Assembly: GCA_001510575.1 (NCBI GenBank)
Contig: LNGK01000006.1
Span: 1,359,565-1,423,564 of the forward strand
DNA length: 64,000 nucleotides
Source: Knoxdaviesia capensis
Taxonomy: Eukaryota; Ascomycota; Sordariomycetes; Microascales; Gondwanamycetaceae
Direction: 5' to 3'
Part shown: piece by piece, positions 26,910 through 36,366 of the stretch
Layout of the letters: each line of letters opens with the position of its first letter
Numbering within the stretch: the stretch's first letter is position 1
The notes under the pieces: model-generated
The model's input: the letters and a program-made list of their open reading frames with translations, nothing else
Databases searched by the model: none
What the model was told of the DNA's origin: nothing
Made by a program: the position numbers and the translations under genes

Positions 26910-27038
26910 ATGGCCGCCCCCAAGGACACCTCCAACCAGTACACCTACGGTGATGGCTGGTGCACCGTCATGCACAAGCCCCAGCCCCAGGGCTCCAACA
27001 ACTACACCTACGGTGACGGTTGGTGCACTGTCATGTAA
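26910..27038 (+). CDS. Tandem-repeat CAAX peptide, probable a-factor-type mating pheromone precursor
   Basis: A 42-residue frame with no signal peptide, starting MAAPKDTSNQ and ending in the CAAX box C-T-V-M, which predicts farnesylation of C39, removal of TVM and carboxyl methylation. This is the layout of ascomycete a-factor-like pheromone precursors. Unusually, the unit S-N-[QN]-Y-T-Y-G-D-G-W-C-T-V-M occurs twice, at residues 8-21 and 29-42, joined by H-K-P-Q-P-Q-G. The two copies differ at five bases in 42: three silent, and two in the single changed codon (Gln/Asn), so the peptide is conserved while the DNA drifts. Start context TCAAAATGGCC is near the fungal optimum, nearly all codons are C-ending preferred ones, and a TATA box lies 171 bases upstream. 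Tandem units that each keep their C-x-x-x are known in Rhodosporidium rhodotorucine precursors and in the hybrid-type Hypocrea precursor. The mature ends and the fate of the internal copy are unknown. The pheromone role is inferred from architecture. Confidence 0.8.
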   Translation: MAAPKDTSNQYTYGDGWCTVMHKPQPQGSNNYTYGDGWCTVM

Positions 27039-27358
27039 ACGCATCACGACTGCGAACCATCTCTCTCTCTCGCCTGCGCTCGACGGTGCGGGGATGGGGG
27101 ACAACGGGGTCGGATGGGATGTGTGAGTGAGGAATGAGAGAAACCGCACAATTGGATCTGCGGGCGGCTTGATCTTGGGGCTCGGAGCTCTTCTCGGGGC
27201 TGCCGGCCTCCAGGCCCCACTTTTCCGATCGGCCCCTCTTTCCGGGGCTGCCTTCATTTCCTCCTCGCCATTCTTCTCCGACTTTTTTTTCTTCCTTTTC
27301 CTCTGACGCCTCGGCTCAGAACCCGGTCACTTCTTCGTTTCCTTTTTTTCTCTGGCCG

Positions 27359-27438
27359 GTAAGTTCTCATCTGCTCTTCGCTGTCCCTCTCCCCCCGGCC
27401 TGGCTCTCAGACTGACCCGCAACTTCTCTCCACCACAG
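27359..27438 (+). other. Possible 3' UTR intron of the CAAX-peptide transcript
   Basis: A GTAAGTTCTC donor, a CTGAC branch-like site and a CACCACAG acceptor define an 80-base intron about 320 bases after the stop codon. No coding frame crosses it, so if real it lies in the 3' UTR of the small peptide mRNA. It is based on splice signals only. Confidence 0.45.
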
Positions 27439-29280
27439 GTTAACCTGAACCAACTCCCTGAAAGACCCAAAAACAAAAAAAGATTAGCATCTCCGAACTC
27501 CCCCGAGCAAGGACAAAAACAAATACCATTCATTCATTCCTTCATTCACGCTCTCCCTCTGAAGAGACTTCCCCATGGTGCAACAAAGTTTAGAAAAAAG
27601 AGACTCCAACAAAAAAGAAAGCCAGCAAAAAACACGCGACAGAACCCCCCCGTCTTCTCCCTTCCGAACCTTTTTCCAACTACGACAGCACGATTGATGG
27701 ATATTCCGACAAGGCCGGTCGATTGAAAATGGGATTTACATCTGGACATGTGGTGGTTAGAAGTATTTGGGACGGATAGCTTAGGGTTTTCTTTCCTCGG
27801 TTTTTTGTGTTCTTGAGTTTTTTTTTCTTCTGCTTGATTATTGTAATTAGGGTTTCTCCCACGAGGGGGGTCTTCATTTTATACCATGAGTGGGACCAAT
27901 TTGTTTTGTGTTCTCATGACCAAAATCCCTGCTTCGTTGTTGACGTACATGATCTGATGTTGTGCCTGTTCTGTAAGGAGAGAAAGTGCTGTTATCTACG
28001 TGAATATCTTGACGCGCCTGGGACTCTGTTGGGAAGTTAGTTTACGCGAGTTGGTGTGTATGTCGTGCTAATAAGTCGCGAGTTAATGGCCCAGGGTGGT
28101 GGTGATCGAGGAAAAGAAAAAAAAACCCCCCAAAAAGGGACAACAGAGGGACAGGGGGGGAGCTTCAGTGGGGGAATGTGATCGACCAGCATGGGTGTTG
28201 TCCTGGCCGTTTTTGGTGGCCGCGAACTTCTGGTCGTTTGTATTATGTGACAGATGGAAGATAAATTCTTCACAGATTGTGATGTGCTTGCTGAACGGCC
28301 TTGTTTGCCGGCCGGGCTGCCTTTCTGGCCTGGATTAACAACGATCGTATCGCCGACATGTTGTTTGTTTGTTCATTTTGGCGATCTTGGAGAATTTTTC
28401 ATCCTCTTCTTCTGATGTCGGCGGTTCTCTTGTCGCGGGATAGCCGCGCTGCGACAATATACGAAAAAGATGGCCGCATCGTGGGAAATCCCACGAACAG
28501 ACGGCCGTCTTTGCGGTGGCTCGCCCGAAGAAGCAGAAGAAAAAAAAGGCGCGGACTCGCTGGCGCCGAGATTGTGGCAGTGGGGGACGATGCAGAGTTT
28601 GGTTGCCCATCAGTCATCTCAACATGTGCATACGTGTCTTACACCGCTTGTGATGGCCTTCGGTGCGTCGACTAGGCGCATAGCCGACCAGGTCAGGAAG
28701 CCAAGTGCAGAACGGCTTTTTTTTTCTCGTCTTCTTTCTTCCAGCCCCATAATGCACATCACATCTGGGTGGTGGGATTGGGCCGTAGTGGGCGCTTTGT
28801 GGAGTGGACGAGAGAGAGAGAGAGAAAGAGGATATCGGTGGAGATTTCCGTCCAGTCAGGAGACGAACGGTAAGCGCGACGAGGTTTTTTTTTTTTTTTT
28901 GCTTGTGTTCGAGGCCGTCATGCACAGGAAAGCCCGGCTGTACAGCATATAGGAGACCTCCGTTCTGCACGGGTTGTCTCTATGCGGATGGAGACTGCAT
29001 GCCCAAGCGAAGCAAGAGGTGGTGTCGTATAGTGCACAGTAGGTACACTACTGTACAGCTGGTACTGTTGAAAGTGATCATGTGTGTGCGTGCTTGGCGA
29101 GAGAGAAGTGCGGAGTGGAGAAGCAGAGAATGATGGTGACCAGTGGCGGGAAGTTCATGGTGCGTGTCTGGCGTTTAGACGATCAGTTAAAAGACGACGA
29201 AGAGGAAGGAGAGTGCGGTTAAGTGCGTGCACACACCTTCTCGGCTATCCAAACAAACGAGCGGACACGCGACGGTTCTT

Positions 29281-29304
29281 GGACTTGGACTTGGACTTGG
29301 ACTT
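29281..29304. repeat. (GGACTT)4 hexanucleotide repeat
   Basis: Four tandem GGACTT units followed by TTTC units. Confidence 0.9.
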
Positions 29305-30033
29305 TCTTTCTTTCTTTTTCGTCTTCTTTTTGGAAAAGCCCAGAGACATGGTGATAGTCCTGACCAACCGGGACCGCAGCAGCGCACATATATCACCTCA
29401 ACACGACGGTCTCTACCCTGGCCCCAACCCAACGCAGGGCTGCTTAAGCGCTGGCGAGCGGGTGAACAGAGAGAGAATCAGAGCCAGCGGTGGAGAGAAA
29501 TGCAAGGCAGGTGCAGGTTGAGGTTCCACTGGGGGGGAAGGGGGGCCATTATCACGCACACACTTTGGGAGATGCGATGGCGAGGGGCGTGTGTGCGTGT
29601 ATTGCGTTTAAGTATACCGCCGTCTGGAGGGAGGTATGTATGTACTGTACATAACTGTACTGTACTGTACATATGCACTTATTACATGGGGGCATGCAAT
29701 ATGTACTGTATTGTACATATGTACGAGTGTGTGCTCGCATGTTCGAGGACGTCTAACTGGCCAGCCAGCCAGCCAGGCCATGACCACCACCACACCGCGA
29801 CCAATATGCACAGGCCCTGGGAATCACAGCAAACAAAACCAACAAGCTTGTCGTCGGTTTGTTGGATGGCACTGGGCTGATTGATGTACTATCATACCAG
29901 TAAAAGTTTCCACCAAACGCTAAAATCCAGCAAGGATGTTAAGAAGTATCTTTTTAGTGGGTCTTTTAGCGCTACTTCTATGGGGGTCCAGGAAGCGAGC
30001 ATACACCCCCCCTGCTTTGTATCCTGCCTTGAC

Positions 30034-30191
30034 TCTTCAATTCTTGAAGGCATTGACTGGATAAGTTGTTCAGGGAAGCCAGCACCAGAGCCCAGCGCGG
30101 AAGTCAGTACCAGAGCCCAGTCTTCAATTCTTAAAAGGCATTCAGGGAAGCCAGCACCACAGCCCAGCGCAGAACTCAGGACCAGAGCCCA
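30034..30191. repeat. Imperfect tandem duplication
   Basis: Two copies begin with TCTTCAATTCTT and continue through CAGGGAAGCCAGCACCA and CAGAGCCCAG. Copy two lacks about 16 bases after the GGCATT and has scattered substitutions, so it is an old duplication. Confidence 0.85.
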
Positions 30192-30231
30192 GCTACCGTA
30201 CTCCACGCCCGCCAAAAATCGGACACCCCCC

Positions 30232-30356
30232 TCTCTCTCCCTCTCTGTGTCTCTCTCTCTCTCTCTGTGTGTGTGTGTGCGTCTCTCTCTCTCTCTCTCT
30301 CTTTTTCTCTCTGTGTGCGTGTCTCTCTCTTTCTCTCTCTTTTTCTCTCTAAATGC

Positions 30357-30399
<43 letters not shown>
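30232..30399. repeat. CT/GT microsatellite
   Basis: About 170 bases of CT units interrupted by GTGTGT and TTTTCT segments. Confidence 0.9.
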
Positions 30400-30400
<1 letters not shown>

Positions 30401-31052
30401 ACGGACTCGGTTTCGTGTAGCGCCTATTTTGTAGGAAAAAATTGGTTGGCAGGAAGGAAGTTGGTTGGCAGGAAGAAGGTTGGCAGGAAGAAGGTTAGCA
30501 GGAAGAAAATTAGTTGGTACGAAGGAAGGAAGAAGAAGAAGAAGAAGAAGAAGAAGTAGCTGTGGAGAAGAATTTTTGTTTTGATTAAAAAGAGTACTTT
30601 AGGGCTAGGGTTTAAAATTAGGGATAGGCGCCAAGATTGGTGGAAAGATACCCTTGATAACCAGTAGAGAGAAAAAGGTCCCTTCTCCACTTATGATAGG
30701 ATCCCCCCTGGTGGAAGAGAACACAGCTCGAGAGAAGCAGCGGCTACAGAAGCGCTGTCATTGGTAGGAGGCAAAAGTGGCCTAACCACGATTGGATTAG
30801 CCTGGTGGCCCCTGTGCCTTGGGCTTACTGGGCCACGGTGCAGGTTTTCCATTCCTTCGAAGTGCCCCCCAATCCCGGCTGTTTCTTGACAACGGTGCAG
30901 CCGGGAGGCACAAACAGGCTGGCCGGGGTTGTTGTTGGACCAGGCACTTCCCGAGAGCCATTGGACCAGCCGTTGTGTTTTTCGCCGAGTGAGTGTCTAG
31001 AAGCGAACGGATCTTGCGCAGCTTGGATGGCCATGTCTATAGACACGGGAAA

Positions 31053-31094
31053 GTGTGTGTGTGGTGGTGGTGGTGGTGGTGGTGGTGGTGGTGG
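31053..31094. repeat. (GGT)n trinucleotide repeat
   Basis: A short GTGTGT run followed by about eleven GGT units. Confidence 0.9.
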
Positions 31095-31290
31095 CTGTCA
31101 GTAGTATGTACTGTACTTCGCGGGCTGACTCTCACAGGTCCCGGCCTGCTGCGCGGCCCGTACTCCACGGTACCTCGTTGGACAGCAGGATCTTGTATAC
31201 CTTTCTCTGCTCAACCTGGCTGTGTACGTGTTGAGATGCGGCCAACCGGGCTGCCTTCTTCCTGGCCTTGCTGGCCAGTTGGAGATCTCG

Positions 31291-31330
31291 GCTGTGCTGT
31301 GCTGTGCTGTGCTGTGCTGTGCTGTGCTGT
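31291..31330. repeat. (GCTGT)8 pentanucleotide repeat
   Basis: Exactly eight perfect GCTGT units, bounded by CTCG on the left and GCTGG on the right. Confidence 0.95.
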
Positions 31331-31599
31331 GCTGGTGGTGGGATTTTGTATCTGTCCAGTACGTACCTCCTGTATGTGGCCGGCCGGCCGTCCCTCCTTT
31401 GCGGCCCTCCATGTTGTGTTGGGCACCCACCCATATTACACCTGTTAATGCAATTATCAGTGATAGTGCTGTATCCGGGCCTCCAACCCCGGTCTCGACA
31501 TAGCATATCACGCCCACCCCCCCGTCCCATCACTCTCACTGTTCGCTCATGCTAAATGTCTTGCGATTGCTTCTTCCCCCGCAGTTTGCCTGGCCGTGG

Positions 31600-32350
31600 T
31601 CCGTGGCCCATGTCTCTTTCTTTTTCTTTTTTTCTTTTCTTCTTTTTTTGGGGGCCCTCTTCGACACCTTTCTTCACACACCACCACACTCCCCCCGTCA
31701 AACCCGTTTGCTATCACCCACACACACACACAACTCTGGTTATTAGTTAGACTGTGTGTGATACATAGGTAAGTAGGTAATTGCTGCTGATTGTGTGTGC
31801 TTCGGGCGGACCATCTTTTTTTTTCTCCCTCAATTGCCTGGTTTGATTTGATCGCAAGCTTTCTCCTCACTTGTCTTCTTTCTCGAGGACGCGGAGATAC
31901 ACATGCTCACTCTTCCCTCTCACTCTACTACTTATTCCCCTTTTGTTGCGCCTCTCCTATACTCCCCCCCCCCTCCGTCCTTCTTATTCTCTGCTCCCCC
32001 CCTGATCTTTCCCTCTTCAGATCTCACTATCGTTCCTGTCCAGACTCTTTTTTCTGTATCTTTTTTTTTTATCTGGCCTTTATCTTTCTTCTCTCCCCGG
32101 TCCTTCCTTCCTGAACTTCCCAGTTCTTCTCCTCCCTCCGCACATCCCACATCTTCCCTCCTCCACTTGCTTTCCCCCTCAACTTTATTCTTCTCCTTCT
32201 CCTTCTTTTCTTTCTTTTCTCTTCTTCCCTTTTCCTCCTTGTATCTGTATTCTCTTCTTTTCTGTATTCTCTTCTTTCAATCTCTATAATCTCCTCATAC
32301 CATTTTCTCGATTCTATTTCTCCCCTCCCCATCTTCATGTACCTATAGAT
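31600..32350 (+). promoter_or_regulatory. Pyrimidine-rich promoter/leader tract of the amidase gene
   Basis: About 750 bases dominated by T and C runs on the coding strand end roughly 170 bases before the amidase ATG. CT tracts of this sort commonly precede transcription starts in filamentous ascomycetes. No discrete TATA box was found in it. Confidence 0.5.
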
Positions 32351-32521
32351 GTCTCTGACCCTCCGGCTGAACCGATTCACGACCCGGGCCACGGTGGCGA
32401 TTGCGTGCCCGCAGAGCTGTTAAACAGGAGAGATAGACTGGCGAGAGAAATCTGAACAATCACCTGAACTTCAACCCCTTCACTCTTTCTCTTCGCCCTC
32501 GCAATACACAATCTGCCCATC

Positions 32522-35500
32522 ATGCGGATAGCGTGCTTGCAGTTCGCCCCGGTTCTGGGCGAAACAAACCACAATCTCTCCCGCGCAGAAGCCATTTTGT
32601 TAAAGGCTGGCGCGGATAAGCTGGAAAAGCTTGATCTCATTGTGCTTCCCGAGCTCGCCTTCTCTGGTAGGTTTTGCATGCCCGATCTCTCTGTGTGGCA
32701 ACCAAGTCTTCTATGCTGTCGCTGGGAAAACTAACCACTTCCGCCTTCTTCTTGCTTCTTATCCAGGCCACCGATTCCGTTCCCTCTCTGAAATCCACCC
32801 CTTTCTCGAAGCTTCTGGCTCGGGAATCAGCTCAATATGGGCCAGAACCATAGCCCTGAAGTACGACTGTACTGTCGTGGTCGGATACCCTGAGAAGGTC
32901 GATCTCACTCTGAAGTGGCCCAGCGATCCCGAGTTCTACAACTCTTCCATCGTCATCAACGGCTTTGGAGAAACTGTGGCCAACTACCGCAAAACTCATC
33001 TCTTCACCACCGAGGAAACCTGGGCCTTGGAAGGCCCGAGTGGCTTCTTTGGCGAGTATGTGCCCGGGCTTGGCCAGACTGCCATGGGAATCTCTATGGA
33101 CATCAAGTAAGCCGCCGTTTCTTCTCTTTCTCTCCCCTCAAACATAACAATAAATGCCTAGGCTTTCTACCGGTGCGATTGCGATTACGCCTGGATACTA
33201 ACTTTCGTCACATGTGCTACAGCCCGTACCGCCTATCGGAACCCTGGGGCTCCTTCGAGTTTGCTTTCCACGTGTTGGAAGCGAAAGCCAACCTGGTCAT
33301 TGTTTCCATGGCCTGGCCAACGAAAGAAGATATCAGAGTCTTCAGTCAAGATCCCAGCCGCCCCGATTCAGAATCCCTGATGTATTGGATTGCCCGTCTG
33401 GAGCCGATCATTCGCTCCAACACTCACCAAGAAGTTATCGTGGTTTTCTGCAACTACTGCGGATCTGACGGTGGAGTGGTCTATGCCGGCACCAGTGCCG
33501 TTATCGGAATCCAGGATGGAGAAGTGAACATATATGGTGTTCTCGGTCGCGGCGAGAAGGACCTCCTCATTGTCAACACAAACGAGCCTCCGATTGGAAG
33601 ACTAGCCTACCGTCCCGACGGTGAGACATTTGCCGCCGAGTCGGGAAACGCCTTCTTCCCCACAGACGACAACTTCAAGACTCATGTCCTCTCATCCTCT
33701 CCAATTTCTGCCTCGTCTACCCCTTTCTCTTCTACTCCTTTCTCTTCCGTCTACCAGCCTCGCCGCCAGCAATCGCATTCCCGCGACCGCAAGCCCACTT
33801 CGCGCCCTCGCACTCACACTCCCCTGCTCATCACTATCCCCAAGCCGGAAGAAAATGACACTGACAATGAGATGAACGCCAATCGGAGCCCCGTCGCCCC
33901 GAGTCCCACCCCGATGCCTCTTCGCCCCAGACTCACCATTCCCCCAATCGAATCCATGACCCAGCGCTACCTTGAAGCGCAGTCGGAGTACATGGAAATG
34001 CACATGAAGCAAAAGCAACAGGCCCACCAGCAAGCGTCAAAGAAGAAGGGAACTTCGTCAAACCCCGTCACCGGCACTTCAGGTACCTTCAGCACGGGCT
34101 CCTCCTCCTCCACTCGGGACCGCAGCAAGCCAAAGCAATCCAACAGCTCCGAGGTCAAACCATCCAACATGTTTTTGATCCCCCGAAGCCATTCCGAACA
34201 GCTTGGCCGTCGAGGATCAACCCGTAAACCGACCCCTTCCATATCAGATCACACTATATTTTCCGATTGGGGGTCTGATATCGCGGTTGATGGAGATGAG
34301 CTTCTCATGCTCAGCTCTCTCAAGGCACCATCGACGTCTGACCGACGCCAAAATAAGCAGGCCACCACGTCGCCTCAGATCTCCCGCGCACCAGAGGGCC
34401 ACTCTCGCAAATCATCGTTGTCTCGCTCTGGAGCTGTTGAGTTCAATCAGGCTTTTTACCAGCGCCCAGCAACACAATCCCGAAACTCCAACCGTTCTCA
34501 AAACAAAGACGGCCATGGCAACGGCAACGGCTGGAACAGTACCCAAATAATGGTCAAGTCAACCGCTAGCGAAAAGTTTTCCCCTGAATTTCACGGCACA
34601 CCGGGATCAACCAGCAATCATTCAAATGGTTTTGATGTGAAAAGTGTCGCTCCTCGTGCGCGCAACCGCAGCTCAAGCACAACAGCGCGAGCCGGTACTC
34701 CTCCTGGAGTCAAACGAGTCCCCCTTTCCCGAAAAACGAGCTTTGATACCGAGGGTCGCTCCTCGCTACAGACTTCTGCCAGGATGCACTCTGCTCCTCT
34801 TGATGAATCGGATGATCGTGCTCAGAGCAGAGGTCGCACTCGCGAGATGAATGCAGGCATCTCTCCTCGCGTCAGTCAGAATGGAGCCGTCGGCAAAAAC
34901 GGAGGTGCTATTCACAATGGAGTCACCACCCAAAACGGATTCGCTGCTCAAAACGGAGTCGCCACTCAAAATGGAGTCCGAAATGGAAATGGCAACACTC
35001 CACCTCAGCCGAATGGTCTCCGATCAGTTTCGTCTGCATCAGTTGATCTGTCGCGCTTCCAGGTCGTTGAGGAGTACCCGTCACCGACATGCCCCATCCA
35101 TGGAATTGCCTCCGCCCGCGCCAGTTCCCTGAACAAGCGTGACTCGTCGAGCACCAATGGAACAAATGGAGCTCATGGCCGGAAGAACTCTCTTGGCATC
35201 ATAAACAACAAGCCGGACGGTTCCAACCATTACAGCTCGCCCGATCTATCGCAGGGCCGTGGCCATTCCAGCGCCTTTCCCAGGTTCAAGGGCCCTGGAT
35301 CCAACCTCAGCGTCAGCAAGACTGGAACATCCAGTGGAGTTGCTACACGCGCAGAAATTGCGTCGGCTGCCCAGAGCGAAAATCATAAGCCGTGGGTGGA
35401 AACATGGATGCCTCCAGCGAAGACCCTCGGTGGTGTCAACGTGTCGGACATCCTCTCGGGAACTTCTTCCCGGTCGCCCAAGTCGCCCAAGTCTCCCGAG

Positions 35501-35638
35501 CCGACGACTCCCCGAGCTATGGTGATTTTCTTTGATGACACCACCACAGACCCGCACCACCTACAGTCTGCGATGGTCAAGGCGGTCAAGTGTGCTGAAC
35601 GAGATATTGTGATCCGGCCTCAGAGTGCCGGTGTATGA
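32522..35638 (+). CDS. nta1: Nta1-like protein N-terminal amidase, nucleophile Cys replaced by Ser
   Basis: Nitrilase-superfamily protein resembling yeast Nta1, which deamidates N-terminal Asn and Gln in the Arg/N-degron pathway. Exons inferred at 32522-32666, 32767-33106 and 33223-35638 (966 residues); intron 2 has a clear TACTAAC branch point. The nitrilase core spans about residues 1-330: E44 in VLPELAFSG, K124 in NYRKTHLF, and the NPYRLSEPWGSFEFA segment after the catalytic loop. The expected G-I-C-M-D loop reads G-I-S-M-D, with S158 (TCT at 33093-33095) where the catalytic Cys should be, one base from TGT. About 600 further residues are Ser/Asn-rich and probably disordered, with N-G-V-x-T-Q type repeats (bases 34904-35000) and better ordered ends PWVETWMPPAKTLGG and DIVIRPQSAGV. 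It may be a pseudo-enzyme, a variant, or carry a base-calling error; splicing cannot supply another Cys at this site. Confidence 0.88.
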
Positions 35639-36366
35639 TGCTATGAAGAAACCCTAGCCAATTTGGGGGGTATTAGGGTCGGATTGGTGTGATTTACGTG
35701 TATTCTCACGATTCGTGGTGTTTGCTTTTCTTCTTGGATTTTTTATTTCCTTATGTTGAACGATTTCGTTTCATATACGGTGTTCGGTACTCTTTCCGAG
35801 GTACCGAATGTTCTAGGCTAGGCGTCTTGGTTTTCAGCGCGATAGCATTTTTGACGTATTTTTTTTCCTTCTTTCCTGTCTGGTTTTGTTTTTGATTTTG
35901 AGCTTCCACTTCAGCCTTGCAGGCGTGCGATTTTGCTTTTATATATTTTGCTTCTGCTCTGGACATACGTTTCTCAGCCTGATGTAGACAATTCTGACAT
36001 AGACATGTTATTGTAAGTGATCAACGCACCTTAGGGTATTACTAAATTTCGGGTATTATTCAAACAAAACCTTCTCTCTCGTGCTTAACACATGACTACT
36101 GTTCGTCCATGTCTTGCCAGTCTGACACGCGCTTGCAACCCTAATATATCCATGAATTACTAGGGTTCTGATATCTTATCAAAGAAGTGGGCCATATAAA
36201 GGCGGTGAAACAAAAATTGCGGCAGAATGTCCCACTATCAAAAAAAATTTGGTTATCCATTGCAGAGATTTTTTCTGCCATTGAATGACCTTTTTTTTTT
36301 TGCCATACAAATCTGGACAACTCACAACCTCTCCAAACAGCCTCATCACATATCCGACAAGCCAAA
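35639..36366. other. Intergenic region, amidase to Ebp2
   Basis: T-rich 3' flank of the amidase gene, then the Ebp2 promoter with TATAAA at 36195-36200 and A/T-tract sequence (AAAAAAAATTT near 36240) shortly before the start codon. Such A-tract elements are often found near ribosome-biogenesis genes, but this is only a resemblance. Confidence 0.5.
36195..36200 (+). promoter_or_regulatory. TATA box of the Ebp2 gene
   Basis: TATAAA in the context GCCATATAAAGGCGG, 172 bases before the ATG; nearly the same spacing as at the CAAX-peptide gene. Confidence 0.5.

Larger units (their letters stand above)
29880..30700. repeat. Composite low-complexity insert, possible mobile-element remnant
   Basis: This block differs in texture from its flanks. 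It holds an imperfect direct duplication (30034-30120 and 30121-30191; the second copy lacks about 16 bases), then a CT/GT satellite (about 30232-30399), then a GGTTGGCAGGAAGAA-type minisatellite running into an (AAG)n tract (30441-30556), and an AT-richer tail containing TTAGGGCTAGGG. No transposase or reverse transcriptase frame is present and I could not define terminal repeats or target duplications. It may be the decayed end of a retroelement or simply a local satellite nest. Confidence 0.5.
27439..32521. other. Repeat-rich intergenic region before the amidase gene
   Basis: No supportable gene. It contains a GGACTT hexamer repeat (29281-29304), clustered GTAC palindromes (29035-29070 and 29640-29725), a composite low-complexity insert (29880-30700), a GGT repeat (31053-31094), a GCTGT pentamer array (31291-31330) and a 700-base pyrimidine-rich promoter tract (about 31600-32350). 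Confidence 0.6.

Noticed and set aside
26536..27126. 196-codon frame overlapping the pheromone-like gene
   Set aside because: A different frame with Ser/Thr/Pro-rich pyrimidine translation; the 42-codon frame has the repeat, codon bias and start context.
31132..31539. Frames with repeated Ala-Gln-His-Ser-Thr
   Set aside because: Readings of the GCTGT pentamer array.
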